From positions 1,272,501 through 1,336,500 of the forward strand of contig LR746268.1 in the NCBI GenBank assembly GCA_902729315.2: a stretch of 64,000 nucleotides of DNA, given 5' to 3'. The notes below the pieces were generated by a model, which was given only the letters and a program-made list of their open reading frames with translations, was not told the origin of the DNA and made no database searches. The first letter of the stretch is position 1. Every line of letters begins with the position of its first letter. Positions 26,490 to 44,100 of this stretch are shown here, in pieces. A program made the translations under genes and the position numbers. This DNA is from Spirodela intermedia. Taxonomy: Eukaryota > Streptophyta > Magnoliopsida > Alismatales > Araceae.

Positions 26490-28031
26490 TGGGAAGCGTA
26501 ATTACGAAGAGGTCCTAGAACATTTTTTTTGTTCACAATCATAATGAGGACAAAACTGTAATTTTCTCTGCGCTAACTGGTCATGTCAGAGAGTGACTTT
26601 TGTGGGCCCCAGAATCGTGAAGTCCAAGTCCGGAGACTTTACCAAGGTAGACGAGCCGTCGCGGTCCTTGCCGTCCAACGGGGAAGCGCGCCAAAAACTA
26701 CGGCTGACGTCTGCCAATGCCAAGATACGGTGCATGCTGACTCGGGAACTCTCCACAGGCCGCCACGTTGGCGCGTTGAATGGGTTGGTCAGCTTTCCTG
26801 TCCACAAACTTATGCCTATCCTTGAAAGTTATTGCCGTGGACAAAAAAAACAGCCAAAAGAATCATATCATAACATTATTTATTTGACTAAAAACATCAA
26901 TAATGACGTTACTGTTTGAAAGTCTTAAGGTAATAATTGAGATGTCCATGTCAAAACGAAGAAAACATGGAAAAGATGATTTTTAGGACTTGGATTTGAA
27001 ACAAATCGATAGCTTCAAAAATTTAATGGGTAGTCTCAATAATTTGAGAAAATTATTGGCATTGATTGTCAGCATGAGGAAATAAGTTTTTGACGTTAGA
27101 ATTGGATCAATAATCTCAATAAATGATAACTTTCAGATTTTTCAATATCACCAAGGGATCATCCATGTAATATTTTCTTTTTAGGAGTTTATTTGGATCT
27201 GGTTAAATTTAAGAACATAACTTTTTACTATCATCACCTTAATCATGTTACTCTGATGATTAAACAGGAATGAAAATTTTAATATTTTATATTGGACAAT
27301 TCTGTGAAAATAAATCCATATCCACTAAAAAAATCCTTTTGTATCTCCTAACCTTCTCTTTACACCTTGATATTCAATCAATTTTTATCAATCTCATCTT
27401 CATTTTATGTATCATACATAAAAATGTTAATATCTTCCAAATTATAAACGCAAATATATCTAGTACTTAAATCGTTCTTGTGATATTCGGTTTGGGGGCA
27501 GGGTTATGGGAGTAGAGAGGGTGGGTGAGAGAGAGGTGTTATCCGAAATTGATGGATGTACCGTCACCTCCTTGAAATGTGGGTGTAACAATATAATTTA
27601 TACCTTAATGCCTATTTGTTTCTCTCTCTATCGACAACAGTGCACCTATAAATTTTATTCCTTCAGCCATATCTATCTCTATATTCCTCTCTATCTCTCC
27701 ATCTCTCTTTGTACATGAAGCTACGGCTTCAACTGTTAGCCTTGGACTATTGAACCTGTCCAAGAAAGGGGTCAAAGGACAGAAACGATGACCGCATTTG
27801 GCGTTGCTGACACGTCGTAGTTGACTCCCGAGGAAGGGCAATGATCCTGACCATGCATACCACGCAAAGTCGTTGAATAGGGGAAACTTCTAGAATTAAA
27901 TGGGGAGAGGGCAAGTCCCGATGTATTTTTATGGATACCACCCGTCAACAATGAAGAGGACAAGAACAAACCTACTTTAAAACCTTTTGCAATTATAATT
28001 CGTCGATCATTGTAACCCATCCTACATTTGT

Positions 28032-28034
<3 letters not shown>

Positions 28035-28116
<82 letters not shown>
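28035..28116. repeat. (CT)n microsatellite
   Basis: About 41 perfect CT dinucleotides. It lies immediately 5' of an imperfect inverted repeat (28132-28174). Confidence 0.95.
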
Positions 28117-28121
<5 letters not shown>

Positions 28122-28131
28122 TGAATTGGGG

Positions 28132-28174
28132 TCGGCATTGGCCATTCTGATCCTAAGGATAGAATGACCAATCC
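28132..28174. repeat. Imperfect palindrome of about 43 bp
   Basis: The left arm CGGCATTGGCCATTCTGATC and the right arm AGGATAGAATGACCAATCCG pair after allowing one mismatch and single-base bulges, with almost no loop. It may be a hairpin-forming site, a protein-binding dyad or a MITE scar. Related GGTCGG and CCGATCG words continue to about 28213. Confidence 0.5.
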
Positions 28175-28560
28175 GATCGTTTTAATCGAGTCCCATCGGG
28201 GTCGGAATCGAACTTGGCTTATCCTGACTTTTGACCCGGCTGTCATTCTCTCCCAACAATCCCCATTTCTGTCGGTCCTTCCACTCTCTTCATGCGCAGT
28301 TTTATACCTCTCTCCCTCTCTCCCTCTCTCTCTCTCTCTCTCTCGTCATGTGTCTAAAGAATTATATATTCTCTCTCTCTCTTTCTCTCTCCATCGAGTT
28401 ACAATGAACCCGGTAAGTTGTCTATATGTTGGGTTGAATGAGATCCAGTAACTTGTCTTTTTTCTAAGACAAGTTGATATTCGACTGCCATTTTTTAAAT
28501 AACTGAATATCCAGGGGTTATACAAGCCCCTGTCTTTGTACCTAATAAGGAAAGAATGTC

Positions 28561-28824
28561 TTGGGGAGACGTTGGGACTGCCCGGACGCGTCTTCCCCTC
28601 AAACACTGACCCTCACCCCTTTCACACGCGCCTGGGTGGAAATTTCTCTCCTCTTCACCCGGACGCGGCGGAGAAGAAGCTCCGTCTTCATCGGCTTTCC
28701 TACCGTTGACTTTGAATTTTTAGTTGCACTTGCGAATTTCTGTGGTCGTAAGTGCGGCGTGAAGCGTGTGGGGAACGCCGTTAAGTCTACAGTCTGAGGT
28801 TCCACATGATGCCCCAGAGCCACA

Positions 28825-28870
<46 letters not shown>

Positions 28871-29186
28871 AAGAATACTTTGGTGTGTGCACCGTCGACC
28901 ACACCGTACATATTGCTAATATGGAGGGTTGCCAACGGAACGGCCCGAGGACGTCATTTTTTCTCTCCCTTCTTCTTCTTCTCCTTCTCCCTCTCGCTCT
29001 TTTTCTCCTCCTCAATCCAATAAGAACCCTTCCCCACTCGATTGTTTTCTCACCAATCTCTCCTCCTATGCCAGTCGTCACTTCGTCTGAAGAAGAGTAG
29101 AAGCTCAAGAAATATTCAGAAGAATAGGAGTTCCCCTCTCCACCCTTCCGTGTCGTCCTTCTCCTATAGAAGCCATCACCTCAGCT

Positions 29187-29238
<52 letters not shown>

Positions 29239-29266
29239 AAATAGAGAGAGTTGCAGAGGGCGATCG
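28561..29266 (+). promoter_or_regulatory. Upstream and leader region of the MLO gene
   Basis: This GC-rich stretch with a (CT)n tract (28830-28868) and a (GA)n tract (29190-29232) ends at the MLO start codon. The (GA)n run lies 35 bp before the ATG and so is probably transcribed. Open frames on both strands here are Arg/Glu or Ser/Leu rich artefacts. No unequivocal TATA box was found. Confidence 0.4.
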
Positions 29267-34493
<5,227 letters not shown>

Positions 34494-35400
34494 GAAGATA
34501 TCTCCAATGAGCTCCGATCTTAGTACATAAACTACTGCGGGCTCTCCTGAATTCTTTCGATTGTGAGAGAGCAAATCACTCTTTTTAAGACTTTTCGTGC
34601 GAAAAGAATTCAAACAGGGCATGAGCCTGGCTTTATTACATGGGTATATTACTGTCCAAACATTTTGAAACTCACAGACCGATGGATTCTATCCTGAATA
34701 ACTAGCACTATTGGTAAGTAATAAGTCCGGAATAGACCTGCCTTGTTTTACGGGATTAAGCTAAAAAACCCTCTAGAAAATGTGCTCAACCCTGACTTGC
34801 AGTGGATAGTAAAAAATATGGAATTGATAAACAAGAGGGGGAGCGAGAGAGAGAGAGAGATGCTAACATGTTTAGATCATAGCGCAGTCAGGGACAAAAT
34901 ATGCCGCTGCGTGGTCAATTCGATGAAGTTGGTGTGAGCTCTTTTTCACCTATAGGACAGACTACTTCATGTTTGGCCGCTGTATTTACAATCTGATGGA
35001 GAGAGAGGGGGGGGAGAAAGAGATTGATTCATAGGGACGGCAGATGCGGATGTTTCCAGAAAGCGACGGAGGTATCAAGAGGGAAAGAATAGGGAGACAA
35101 CACCGCTCAATTCAAAATCGAGTAGCAAACAGTTAAAAGCTATTTTATATTAGATGATAATTTCTAGACCAAGAGGGCATATATATATTTATTAAGAGAG
35201 AGAGAGCGAGCGAGAGGGAGGGCGCTTATTCCGTCAAGCTCAGCCGTGAAGGTTGGCGCATCTTCCCTTTCTGTCATGTGACGAAGCATTCTGACCGTAA
35301 GAACCCTTAATGTTTTTTGAAGTTAAAGGCAATCGAGGAAAGGGGAGGGAGGTGGTGTGGCAACACGAAATGAACGCACTACGAGTTTAAAACGGCATTT
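34494..35400. other. 3' flank of the MLO gene and spacer
   Basis: No gene is seen. Short (GA)n runs occur at 34842-34860 and 35197-35222. Beyond the MLO stop codon, no unambiguous AATAAA poly(A) signal was identified on the + strand within the first few hundred bases. Confidence 0.4.
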
Positions 35401-35657
35401 TATTCGTTGACATCCTCATGAAGGGGGACAAGGCCTAGTTGTAGAGAATGTCCATGGCCCTAGCGAGGAGCGGCAGCACCATCTTCCGAACTACTTCTTC
35501 ACCTCCGCATTCTGAAGCCCTGTGTCGTCGCCATCCAGGCAAAGGAGCTTCCCTGGAGAGTTCCGATGAGGTTTATCAACTGCTCTCGGTGGAGCGGGTG
35601 ACAGATGATCTCCATTAATCCCCACGGCCGAGTTACCGACCAGATGAAGGCATTAAG
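35398..35657 (-). pseudogene. Possible 3' end of a gene cut off by the copia element
   Basis: On the minus strand this GC-richer block has a 45-50 codon open frame ending at TAG 35493-35491. It contains VGNSAVGINGDHLSPAPPRA and ends in GLQNAEVKK. About 90 bp further down is AATAAAA (complement of 35398-35404), a plausible poly(A) signal. A second open frame (ending ARAMDILYN at about 35435) overlaps it, so the true frame is uncertain. The sequence runs directly into the left LTR at about 35660 with no upstream continuation. I recognise no family. It may be a terminal exon separated from its gene by insertion, or chance. Confidence 0.25.
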
Positions 35658-35891
35658 CCCGGTCAAAGAACGTGTGCATGAAGATTGCCAGAGTCAGCAA
35701 AAACTCCGCTGAATTATAACGGCTGGGTTAGGAGTTACGCGGGAACGTTACTCTCTCTCTCCTAATAAATATACTTTTCCTGTGTTCGATGAAAAAAATA
35801 GAGAGGATTTCTGTTGTGTTCTTGAAATCCTAGTCTCGATTCTTCTTCTTCTTCTCTCACATGATCATCGAGTAAGTTTTTGCTCCTAACA
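35658..35891 (+). repeat. 5' LTR of the copia element
   Basis: Left LTR, about 230 bp. It is similar to 39852-40113 from TCAAAGAA (35663) to the final GCTCCTAACA. It contains the CTCTCTCT..AATAAATATAC block and the conserved stretch ATGAAAAAAATAGAGAG that match the right copy. The exact left edge is uncertain, because a canonical TG start is not preserved in either copy. Confidence 0.85.
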
Positions 35892-35928
35892 TTTGGTATC
35901 AGAGCTCTGGTTTCGAAGAGAAAACACG

Positions 35929-38900
35929 ATGCCGCGCTGTGGAGACGATACAGAAGGCGAGAGAGACCTCACCGCAAGCGGAGCTACGAAAGGACCTGGA
36001 GATGCCAGATACCCAGGTACATTCCCGGTATTATCCAAGGCCAACTATCTATTGCGGGTGATGCAGATGTAACTCCACTTGGAGGCTCATAGTCTGTGGG
36101 AAGCTATTAAATCAGAAATAGTAGCAAGAAAGAAGGATTGACAAGTCCTGTCTGTGATGCTCAGAGTGATGTCTGAAGACATATAATCACAACTCAACAT
36201 CACCAAAACGGCGAAAGAAACGTGGAAACTCCGCAAGTCAACAAACGTGGGAGGTGATCGCCTCACGAAATAAGACTTCAAGGTCTCATATGAGATTTTG
36301 AGATGTTGCAAATGGGAGATGAAGAGAGTGTATCAGATTTCTCCAGAAAATTGTCTCGAATAATTACTCAAATCAGAAATTTAGGGGAAAAGATGAAAGA
36401 AAGCACTGTAGTCGCGAAACTTCTCCAGACAACTCCTGCAAGGTTTGACCCCATCACTACCTCTCTTAAGCAATTTGGTGATATAGATTCAATGCCCTTT
36501 GAAGAAGAAATGGAATCACTAAAAATCTATGAAGAGAAGCTCAAGACTCGTCAGTAGAGAAAGAAGAACAAGTTCTCTTTTCACATGGTACCGAGAAATC
36601 AAGAGGAGAAAGCTCTCAAGGCAGAGGATGTGGTTGAGGCAGAAGACGTGGCCAAGGCAGAGGAAGAGGCAGTGGCAAAAATGCTGACGAGAACTAGAAA
36701 CCTCGAGACAAATTCAAGGTAAAATGTTACAATTATGACAAATGGGACATATGCGTCCGAATGTTATGCAAAGAAAAAGAAGAAAGCTCACCTTGCTAAT
36801 ATAGAAGAAAAGACTGAATCCATACTTCTCATGGTAGAAAGTGATGATTTTTTGTTACAAGGAACACAAGAAACTCAAGTTGAAGATGGAATGTGGTACC
36901 TAGATATTGGTGCTACAAATCACATGACAGGCAAAAGGAGCTTGTTTTGTGATCTTGATGATTCACTAGGCGGTGTAGTAAAATTTGGCAATAGATCCAG
37001 CATTGATATCTCTGGTCGAGGAAGTATTTTTGTGAATTGCCAAGATGGAAGTAAACTAAAATTCAATAATGTCCTATATACCCCTAGATTCAAGACCAAC
37101 ATTCTTAATCTCAGTCGTCTAGATGATCAAAGATTCAAGATGATAATGGCATCTGGTTCCCTTGCTATCTATGATCAACATGAAAGACTTCTAGTAAAAA
37201 TGAATAAGACATAGTGAAGACAGTATTTACGATAATTACAAATTAAAGAACATTGTCTTATTTCAAAAGACTGCCATGAAGTAGATTGGAGATGGCATAG
37301 AAGGTATGGGCACTTAAGTTTCCATTCATTGAAAGATCTTTCCTCCTAGAACATGTTGAAAGGATTGCCTATAATTAACATCCTGGATAATCTCTGTCAA
37401 GACTGTATTACTAGTAAGTAACACATAAGCTCATTTCCGTTCTCTTCTTAATTCAAAACTAGTAGAGCACTAGAGCTTGTTCATGAAGACATCTGTAGGC
37501 CCATCTCTCCTACTACTTATGGAGAAAATAGGTACTTCTTATGGATGATTATTCAAGGCTGATGTGGGTTGTAATGTTGAGATAGAAAAATGAAGCTTTT
37601 CAAGTATTTATGAAGTTCAAGACAATGGCTAAGCTAGAGAAAGGAGAAAAGGTGGGAACTCTAAGAACTAATCAAGGGAGAGAATTCACTTCTATTGAGT
37701 TTTCTTCCTTTTTCATTCAACATGGAGTGAAACGACAACTCTTTGCCCTTTATTCACCTCAGCAAAATGACATTGTAGAAAATGAAGGAACAGAATACTC
37801 ATGGAGATAGTTAGAAGCATGTCAAAAGAAAAAAACTTATCTCCTGAACTCTAGGGTGAAGTTGTGAGCACAAGTATCTACATCTTAAATCAGTCTCCCA
37901 CTAAGAGCCTTTGCCGTATGAAGCTTGGACCAATTGAAGTCAAATGTAGCCAATCTTAGAGTGTTTAGCTCACTGGCCCATGTGAAGACACTCAGAGAAC
38001 TACTAACGAAACTACAATATAGAAGTGAATCTATGATCTTCATAGGCTATGACGCTAGCACAAAAGGTTATAGGTGCTATAATCCACAAGATGGCAAAGT
38101 TCACATCAGTAGAAATATAATTTTCAAAGAAGATAACCAATAGGACTAGAATCATACTGATCAAACAAGTAGAAGTGCATTCTATTTTCTATCTTTTATT
38201 GATTCAACTAATACAATGGAAACTCAGGTTGACCATATTTACTATGAAGTAATACCCGAAAATTCTCTTGATCATGAACAAGACAGATTTTCATCCATAG
38301 AAGAGGACTGCCCGAGAAGATATAAAGACATAGACCAAGTCTATAGGGAGACTGAAGAGTGCAACTTAATGCATGAGGAGCCCACCTCATATCGAGAAAT
38401 AGTGACACAAGAAGTATGAAAAAAAGTGATGGAAGAAGAAATTGAAGTAATCAAGAAAAATAACATATGGAGTTTCATCTAAGCTCCAAAGGGATGCAAG
38501 CCCATTGGCCTAAAATGGATATTCAAGGTGAAGCAAAATTCTCATGGAGAAATTATCTAGCACAAGGCTCATTTAGTTGCACCGGTAGCAAGAATGGAGA
38601 CAATAAGAGTAATAATTACTCTTGCTGCTCAAAATAGATGGAAACTTCATCATTTAGACATGAAGTCAGTTTTTCTAAATGGTGAAGTGGAAGAACATGT
38701 GTTTGCCAAACAACCGAAAGATTTCATCTAAAAATGTAAGAATCATGTTTGAAGTTAAAAAAGGCACTTTATGACTTGAAATAGCTCCTCGGGCCTAGTA
38801 TATAAAGTTAGATAAAAGCTTTACCTCACTTGATTTTATTACAAACTCACAGGAATATGTAGTTTATACAAAGTCATCAAATGAAGCTCATCTACTAATT

Positions 38901-39810
38901 GGAGTCTATGTGGATGACCTCATAATAATTGGAACAAATGATAAAGACACTTCAGATTTCAAGCAACAATTATGAGATAAGTGATCTGGGCTTACTCACC
39001 TTGTATTTGGAAACTAAAGTGGAACAATAGGGAGATGTAATCAAGCTAAAGCAAAGGGGCTATGCTCTATGACTACTTGAACAGAGCATAATGCAAGATT
39101 GCAATTCAATTTTTACACCATTAGAAGTTTAGTGAAGAGAGTAAGAATCCACCAACTAATTCTACTAAGTTCATGAGCATAATTAGGAGCTTGAGGTGCC
39201 TAATTCACACTTGGCCTAATTTGACTTATTTAGTGCATTATCTCAATAGGTATATGAAAGTGCCTACATCAAAGCACATGGTAGTATTGAAGTGAATTAT
39301 TTGGTATGTTAAAAGTATACTAAATTACGATCTGATCTACAAGAAGGAAGCCAATTTCACTATATTAGGATATAGTGATAGTGATCATGTCGAAGACCCA
39401 ACTGATATGAAAAGCACAATTGAAGTTTTGTTCTTCCTTGGATGAATCTAATAAATTAGACTTCATAAAAATAGAAGATAGTTGTACTATCCTTGTGCAA
39501 AGCAGAATATGTAACTACCACTACTACAGCCTACTTGAGAATTTGGTTAGCAAGGTTCATTGGTGAATTGAAGACAGAGAAACCCACTTAGCTAAAACTA
39601 TTTATCGACACTATATCAGCAATTGTATTGTCAAAAAATTTAGTTTACCAAAGTAAATCAAAGCACATTAATACACGGTATCACTTTATTCAATCCTACC
39701 TTGAAGAACAAAAGATTGAAGTGGAGCATACTAGTACTAGTAATCAGTTAGTCGATAACTCACGAAGGCATTGGGGAGAGCTCGATTCGATGAATTATGT
39801 CAAAAATTGA
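35929..39810 (+). pseudogene. Broken copia gag-pol
   Basis: The gag frame opens at ATG 35929 and is interrupted by TAA within about 50 codons; further gag sequence is open at 36303-36557. The zinc-knuckle region near 36722-36775 has lost cysteines and is frameshifted. The protease to pre-integrase part (36735-37214) includes the DIGATNHMTG motif, corresponding to the usual D-S-G aspartic protease site with Ser replaced by Gly. The integrase part (about 37600-37810) retains an ALYSPQQN motif. Reverse transcriptase retains its YVDDL catalytic motif near 38906-38920. RNase H sequence follows to about 39810. In-frame stops occur in each part, so no intact polyprotein exists. No protein product is expected. 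Confidence 0.88.
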
Positions 39811-39851
39811 GCATGTCTGAAGACAACAAAATATTAGGCTTAGAGGGGAGA

Positions 39852-40113
39852 TTCAATCAAAGAATGTGTTTGTGAAAATCATCGAAGTAGGCAAAAACTC
39901 CGCTGAGTTATAACAGTTGGATTAAGAGTTACATGAATACGTGTGTTCCACAGATCATAACTGTCTTTAGCGAACATTACTCTCTCTCTCTCCTATAAAT
40001 GTACTTCTTGTGTTCAATGAAAAAAATAGAGAGAATTTCTATTGTGTTCTTGAAATCTTAGTCTCGATTCTTCTTCTCTCACACAATCTTTGAGTAAGTT
40101 TTTGCTCCCAACA
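39852..40113 (+). repeat. 3' LTR of the copia element
   Basis: Right LTR, about 262 bp, ending GCTCCCAACA. It is longer than the left LTR because of about 36 bp (around GTGTTCCACAGATCATAAC) absent from the left copy. Numerous point differences between the two LTRs indicate an old insertion. Confidence 0.85.
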
Positions 40114-40454
40114 TCGGAACTCTACTAACAATCTCCTGTTGTGATGGAATCAATATGAGGGTTCATTCCCTTAGGTGGACCCACGAGGAGGAAGAAAAGG
40201 GAGGAGAAGAGGCCACGTCACCCATGCACCCCTTCTCTCCTAAGGAAGACATTTCTCCCTCTAAGAGACACCGCTTGGCATCTTTTGGAAGGAGAAGTTG
40301 AAATTAAATTTAGAATTAAGAAGATTCGTGTCATCCCTCTCATCTCTTGGATTAGGGTTTCCTCTCTCCTTTCATCGCCTCTTAGAATAAGGGCTTCCTC
40401 TCTTCTTCTTGCCCTCTTGGATTAGGGGGACCTCCATCTCTTCCTCTTCACGTC

Positions 40455-40740
40455 GTCCTCGCCTTCTACCCCATCACCGCCATTCCACTTTCTTACCATC
40501 TGCCCTGTCGCCGCCATTCCTCCTCCTCCTCGTCCACCCTGTCGTCATTGTTCCCCCTCCTTGCCGTCCACCTCGTCGCCGTCACTCCCCTTCTTACCAG
40601 CCACCTTGTAGCCGTCGTCCTGCCTCTTCGCCATCCACCCCGTCGCCGTTGTCCTGCCTCCTCGCCGTCTGTCCGTCGCCGCCACTCCGGCTCCTTGCCA
40701 TCCACCCCTGTTGCCGCCACTTCATCTCCTCGCCGTCGCA
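40455..40740. repeat. Minisatellite of about 34 bp (about 8 units)
   Basis: Diverged units containing a CTCCTYGCCRTCCACC word followed by GTCGCCG and an ACTCC-like end recur about every 32-36 bp. This array, not a protein, explains the long low-complexity frames on both strands (Pro/Ser/Arg rich on +, Arg/Gly/Glu rich on -). It lies about 340 bp beyond the copia element. Confidence 0.7.
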
Positions 40741-40861
40741 AACCCTCTCCTTTTCTCTCTCTTACTGCCGCCACGAAACCCCCCTTTTCCCTCCTACTAA
40801 CGCCCTCATTCCGCCACCTTTTTCTCCCTCACCACGAGAACGCCTCTCTCTCTCTCCCACC

Positions 40862-41042
40862 GAAACCTTCTTTCTTCTCTCTCCCGTCGTCACCACATAC
40901 CCCCTCATTTTCTTTTTCTCTCTCTCTCCCGCCGACGCTCCTCTCTCTCTCTCCCTCACGTCAGAAACCTCTTTCTTCTCTCTCCCGCCGTCGCCACGTA
41001 CCCCCTCATTTTCTTTCTCTCTCTCTCTCCTGCCGACGCCCT
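40862..41042. repeat. Direct duplication with period 102 bp
   Basis: A pyrimidine-rich segment beginning GAAACCTTCTTTCTTCTCTC at 40862 recurs at 40964 with a few substitutions, including the shared TACCCCCTCATTTTCTTT word and the following CCGACGCYC word. Confidence 0.8.
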
Positions 41043-41169
41043 CTCATTCCACTCCTTTTTCCTCTCCTCTCCTTTTTATTTCTTCTCATCATTATTTTAT
41101 TCTATTATTCCTCATTTACACCTTTTTCCCCTCTTATATTTTTAATTATCTAACTACTTCGTAGACCTT

Positions 41170-44100
41170 AATTGTCCAACCCAAACTGTCCATTCCCTTC
41201 AAATCATGACCCATTGAAAATGTCCAGCAAGGCTTGTGAATCTCAAGTCACTCAAACCAATAAGAATCTTCAAGATATTAAAAATCTAAATTACTTATGA
41301 AGTTAGTCATTATTTTTAAATATTTATTCTTAGAATTTGTGAGATTCACAAGATAGTCACCTGTGTGAGAAAGATTGATGGTCCTAACCCAGGTTGAGAA
41401 GCCTTGTTTGATTCTTTGAATTAGATAACCTAATAGGTAATAATGATCCTAATTCTTCTAAAATTGTGGGATCATCTGAATATTAAACCATCAAAGTTCT
41501 AATTTTAACCAACTTTAAGATTAATGTGTAACTCCTTTTTTGGAGATCTATTTTGACCCTTTGTCCTGCATCATGTTGTCTCCTGCATGCTGACTAAATC
41601 GGATGGCCCTTCCTCCTCTCTCAGCATCACTTCTCACCACCAGGTCGCTAGTTCAGGCTCAAGGACTAAGTGGTGGAAATCAGGAAACAAGCCTCTACGG
41701 CCGAGACGGCGCCTCTGACACAGTTGAGCAGCAGGGTTGTTCATTTCTTCGTGGGTTCGTCATCATGAACACTCACAGCCTTAATCGAGCACCTCTTGGG
41801 GTACGTGTGGAGGAACACCACGTAGGACTGGTGAATTGCATATGAGATGCTTACCCAGATGAGGCTGGTTCCTAATGCCCTTGACAGTATGACGTTGGCG
41901 ACGCTCAAAGAGATTGGCCATCCTTTGCTCTGGCAATACTTGGAACTGAGAACTGGCGAGTGGGAGAAGAGGAGACCCGCCAGCTGGTTCCTGTTCGATC
42001 TTCACGGCATCTTCTCGGAATGAAGATTAGTTGCGGAGGTTGTCCCTTAATGCCTGCGTCATGTTATCAGCAAGTTGATCTTTAGGAGGGTTGAACTATA
42101 CTCAAACGATGCACCTTTTACTTAATCACAACGAAGCAGTAATCTATGCCAATATGCTTGTCAAAGCATGAAAGAGATGACTAAGTATATCATAACTCAC
42201 CCCGAAGTTGCCGAGCCATAGAATACTAGGTACATCAGCCTGAATTATGAACCAAATGAGAAGAGATCATGGTCAGAAATCCATGAGATAAGGGTCTGAT
42301 AAATACAGGTGGGAAGACCCCTTGTGCGGCATTCGGCCTCCTCCTCGTCTTAGTATAATGCTGAGGTTCTGAGATAGGGAGGTAATTTAGTCCGTGCTTG
42401 ATGGCATCCCGACATACCTCAGTTTCTCAGATATGGAAGTACTTTTCTAATTGAGTCGGCAATCTTCTTTTGCGGTTAATTTCAGGTATCATAAAAAAAA
42501 CCCATCTGCATCCGACTAGGTTTATGTTGCAGCGACGAAGAACAAGCGTTCATGCCCCAGATTGACATATGAGCGAGATGAGGGGTTTGATTTATTTTTT
42601 TGGCGTCGGGAGACAAAGGAGAAGGCCAGGTCTTTAAGTCCTGCGAATCCACCAAGCAATGGGTATAAAGGGGTATGAGGTTGGAGGATGTCCCGTGTAA
42701 GTATGCTGAGCTGCTGATATGGTTAGTGCAGGGAGATATGTAGATTGCTCGAAGTCAGAGGAGGTTGCGCTTGGTGGATAGTAGACCGCTATTGTGGGGA
42801 TGCAGTTTCTAAGCACGAATAGGGAGTTAACTTGTTGGTTTCTGTATAAAGCAGAGAGTAGGGGAAAAACGAAAAGGAGAAATGTGTTTTTACGCAGTTC
42901 ACTTCTCTGGATATGCATTGTACATCAGATCTATGATATCCGGCCGGTTGTGGGCTATAGACAATGATAACCTATGGGCGACGGCTTTCGTCCATGAAAG
43001 CATATAGAAAACTTTTCGGGAGAACTTAATTTGGATGCATGAAGAGTCGGAAAGAGAACTGAGAATCGGAGTATGCTATTTGAAAAATGGGAAGGTACTA
43101 GAGATTTTAGGCATGGGAGAGGAACTGAAGCATCAGGAAAGATTGTTATGCTGATATCAATAATGGTGTAACCTTTATTTTAGCATATGTTTCGCTGAAA
43201 TGCGTGTGGTGCAAAGCTGTGGAACTTTTTGCGCGCTTACACGCAAGGTCATAAGGGATACCAATCCTGATAATCTGTATATTATGAATAATTTTAGCTT
43301 ATTTTTCTCTTTTGGCAACATGTTTGGAATTTGTTATGGGTGTGAAAAGTTTTAAGCTTATGTGATTGTATTAAACTTCTTTAGACAATATTATTCACAC
43401 AAATAATGCATTGATTGGAATTCCAGAGCTTAGTGAGTAAACATATACCACGAATTCAACTTTATCGATGAAAATAATCTTCGCTGTATACTTTTTATGA
43501 TAATTGAGATTTTATTTTATTTTTTTCATTTCGAGTTTTTGTTGAACAAAATAAGGGGCAGCCAGTGTCTTATTCCTCTATACTCGTGAAATAATTTGGA
43601 AGACTTTTCATATCTGACTCCAGGTAGAAAGATAATTAATCAAAGAAAATGATATCATCCAATGGTTTAAAAACAACCTATTGCATCTGAATCACCAAAT
43701 GATACATAGTTTTATGATTTAGGCAAATGTCAAAAGTTTTAATTTGCTTACTGCCTATGAATTATTTTACTGACATCACTAAATTTTATTAATTCTTCTC
43801 ATGTATTTTTGTGGAAAGTCTATATTTATTTGGCTTCCTATGAATGTCCAAGGTGGTGCAGCTCAATATTGATACCATAACAGCTTCACACCCCTTAATT
43901 TCTGGGTAAAATATGACTTGGGATCTTTGACACTTTAACGGTCAAATTCTTCATTTATAGATGCAGGTAAAATCAGGTTACACCATGAAAGATGAATCAT
44001 GAGAAGAATTAATAAAATGTTCCTACAATGCCCCCACCCCAACCCCCCTTTAACCTGATTTAATGAAGATTCCATAGTCGTGCGTCCGTACAAGAATATT

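Larger units (their letters stand above)
22151..28560. other. AT-rich intergenic spacer with GC-rich islands and microsatellites
   Basis: No gene is supported over this 6.4 kb. It contains (GA)n at 23438-23480 and 26222-26410, and long (CT)n at 28035-28116. Three patches are richer in GC than their surroundings: about 23640-23900, 26580-26830 and 27740-27960. They contain short overlapping frames on both strands but no recognisable protein. They could be promoter-like islands, old gene fragments or unmethylated repeats; the sequence alone does not decide. Confidence 0.5.
35658..40113 (+). mobile_element. Degenerate Ty1/copia LTR retrotransposon
   Basis: Two related LTRs flank an internal region of about 4 kb. 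A primer-binding site complementary to initiator methionine tRNA (TGGTATCAGAGC, 35894-35905) begins 2 bp after the left LTR. A purine-rich tract (AGAGGGGAG, 39842-39850) precedes the right LTR. Domain order is gag, protease/zinc-knuckle region, integrase, reverse transcriptase, RNase H, which is the copia order. Many stops and frameshifts show that the element is not autonomous. The 5 bp on either side of the LTRs do not match, so no target-site duplication is evident. Confidence 0.92.

Noticed and set aside
26586-26919. Overlapping 73-108 aa frames in a GC-rich island
   Set aside because: Frames are open on both strands with no recognisable motif; better viewed as a compositional island.
40409-41164. 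251-aa Pro/Ser-rich frame and a 201-aa overlapping frame
   Set aside because: Explained by minisatellite and polypyrimidine repeats; both strands are open together and no domain is visible.
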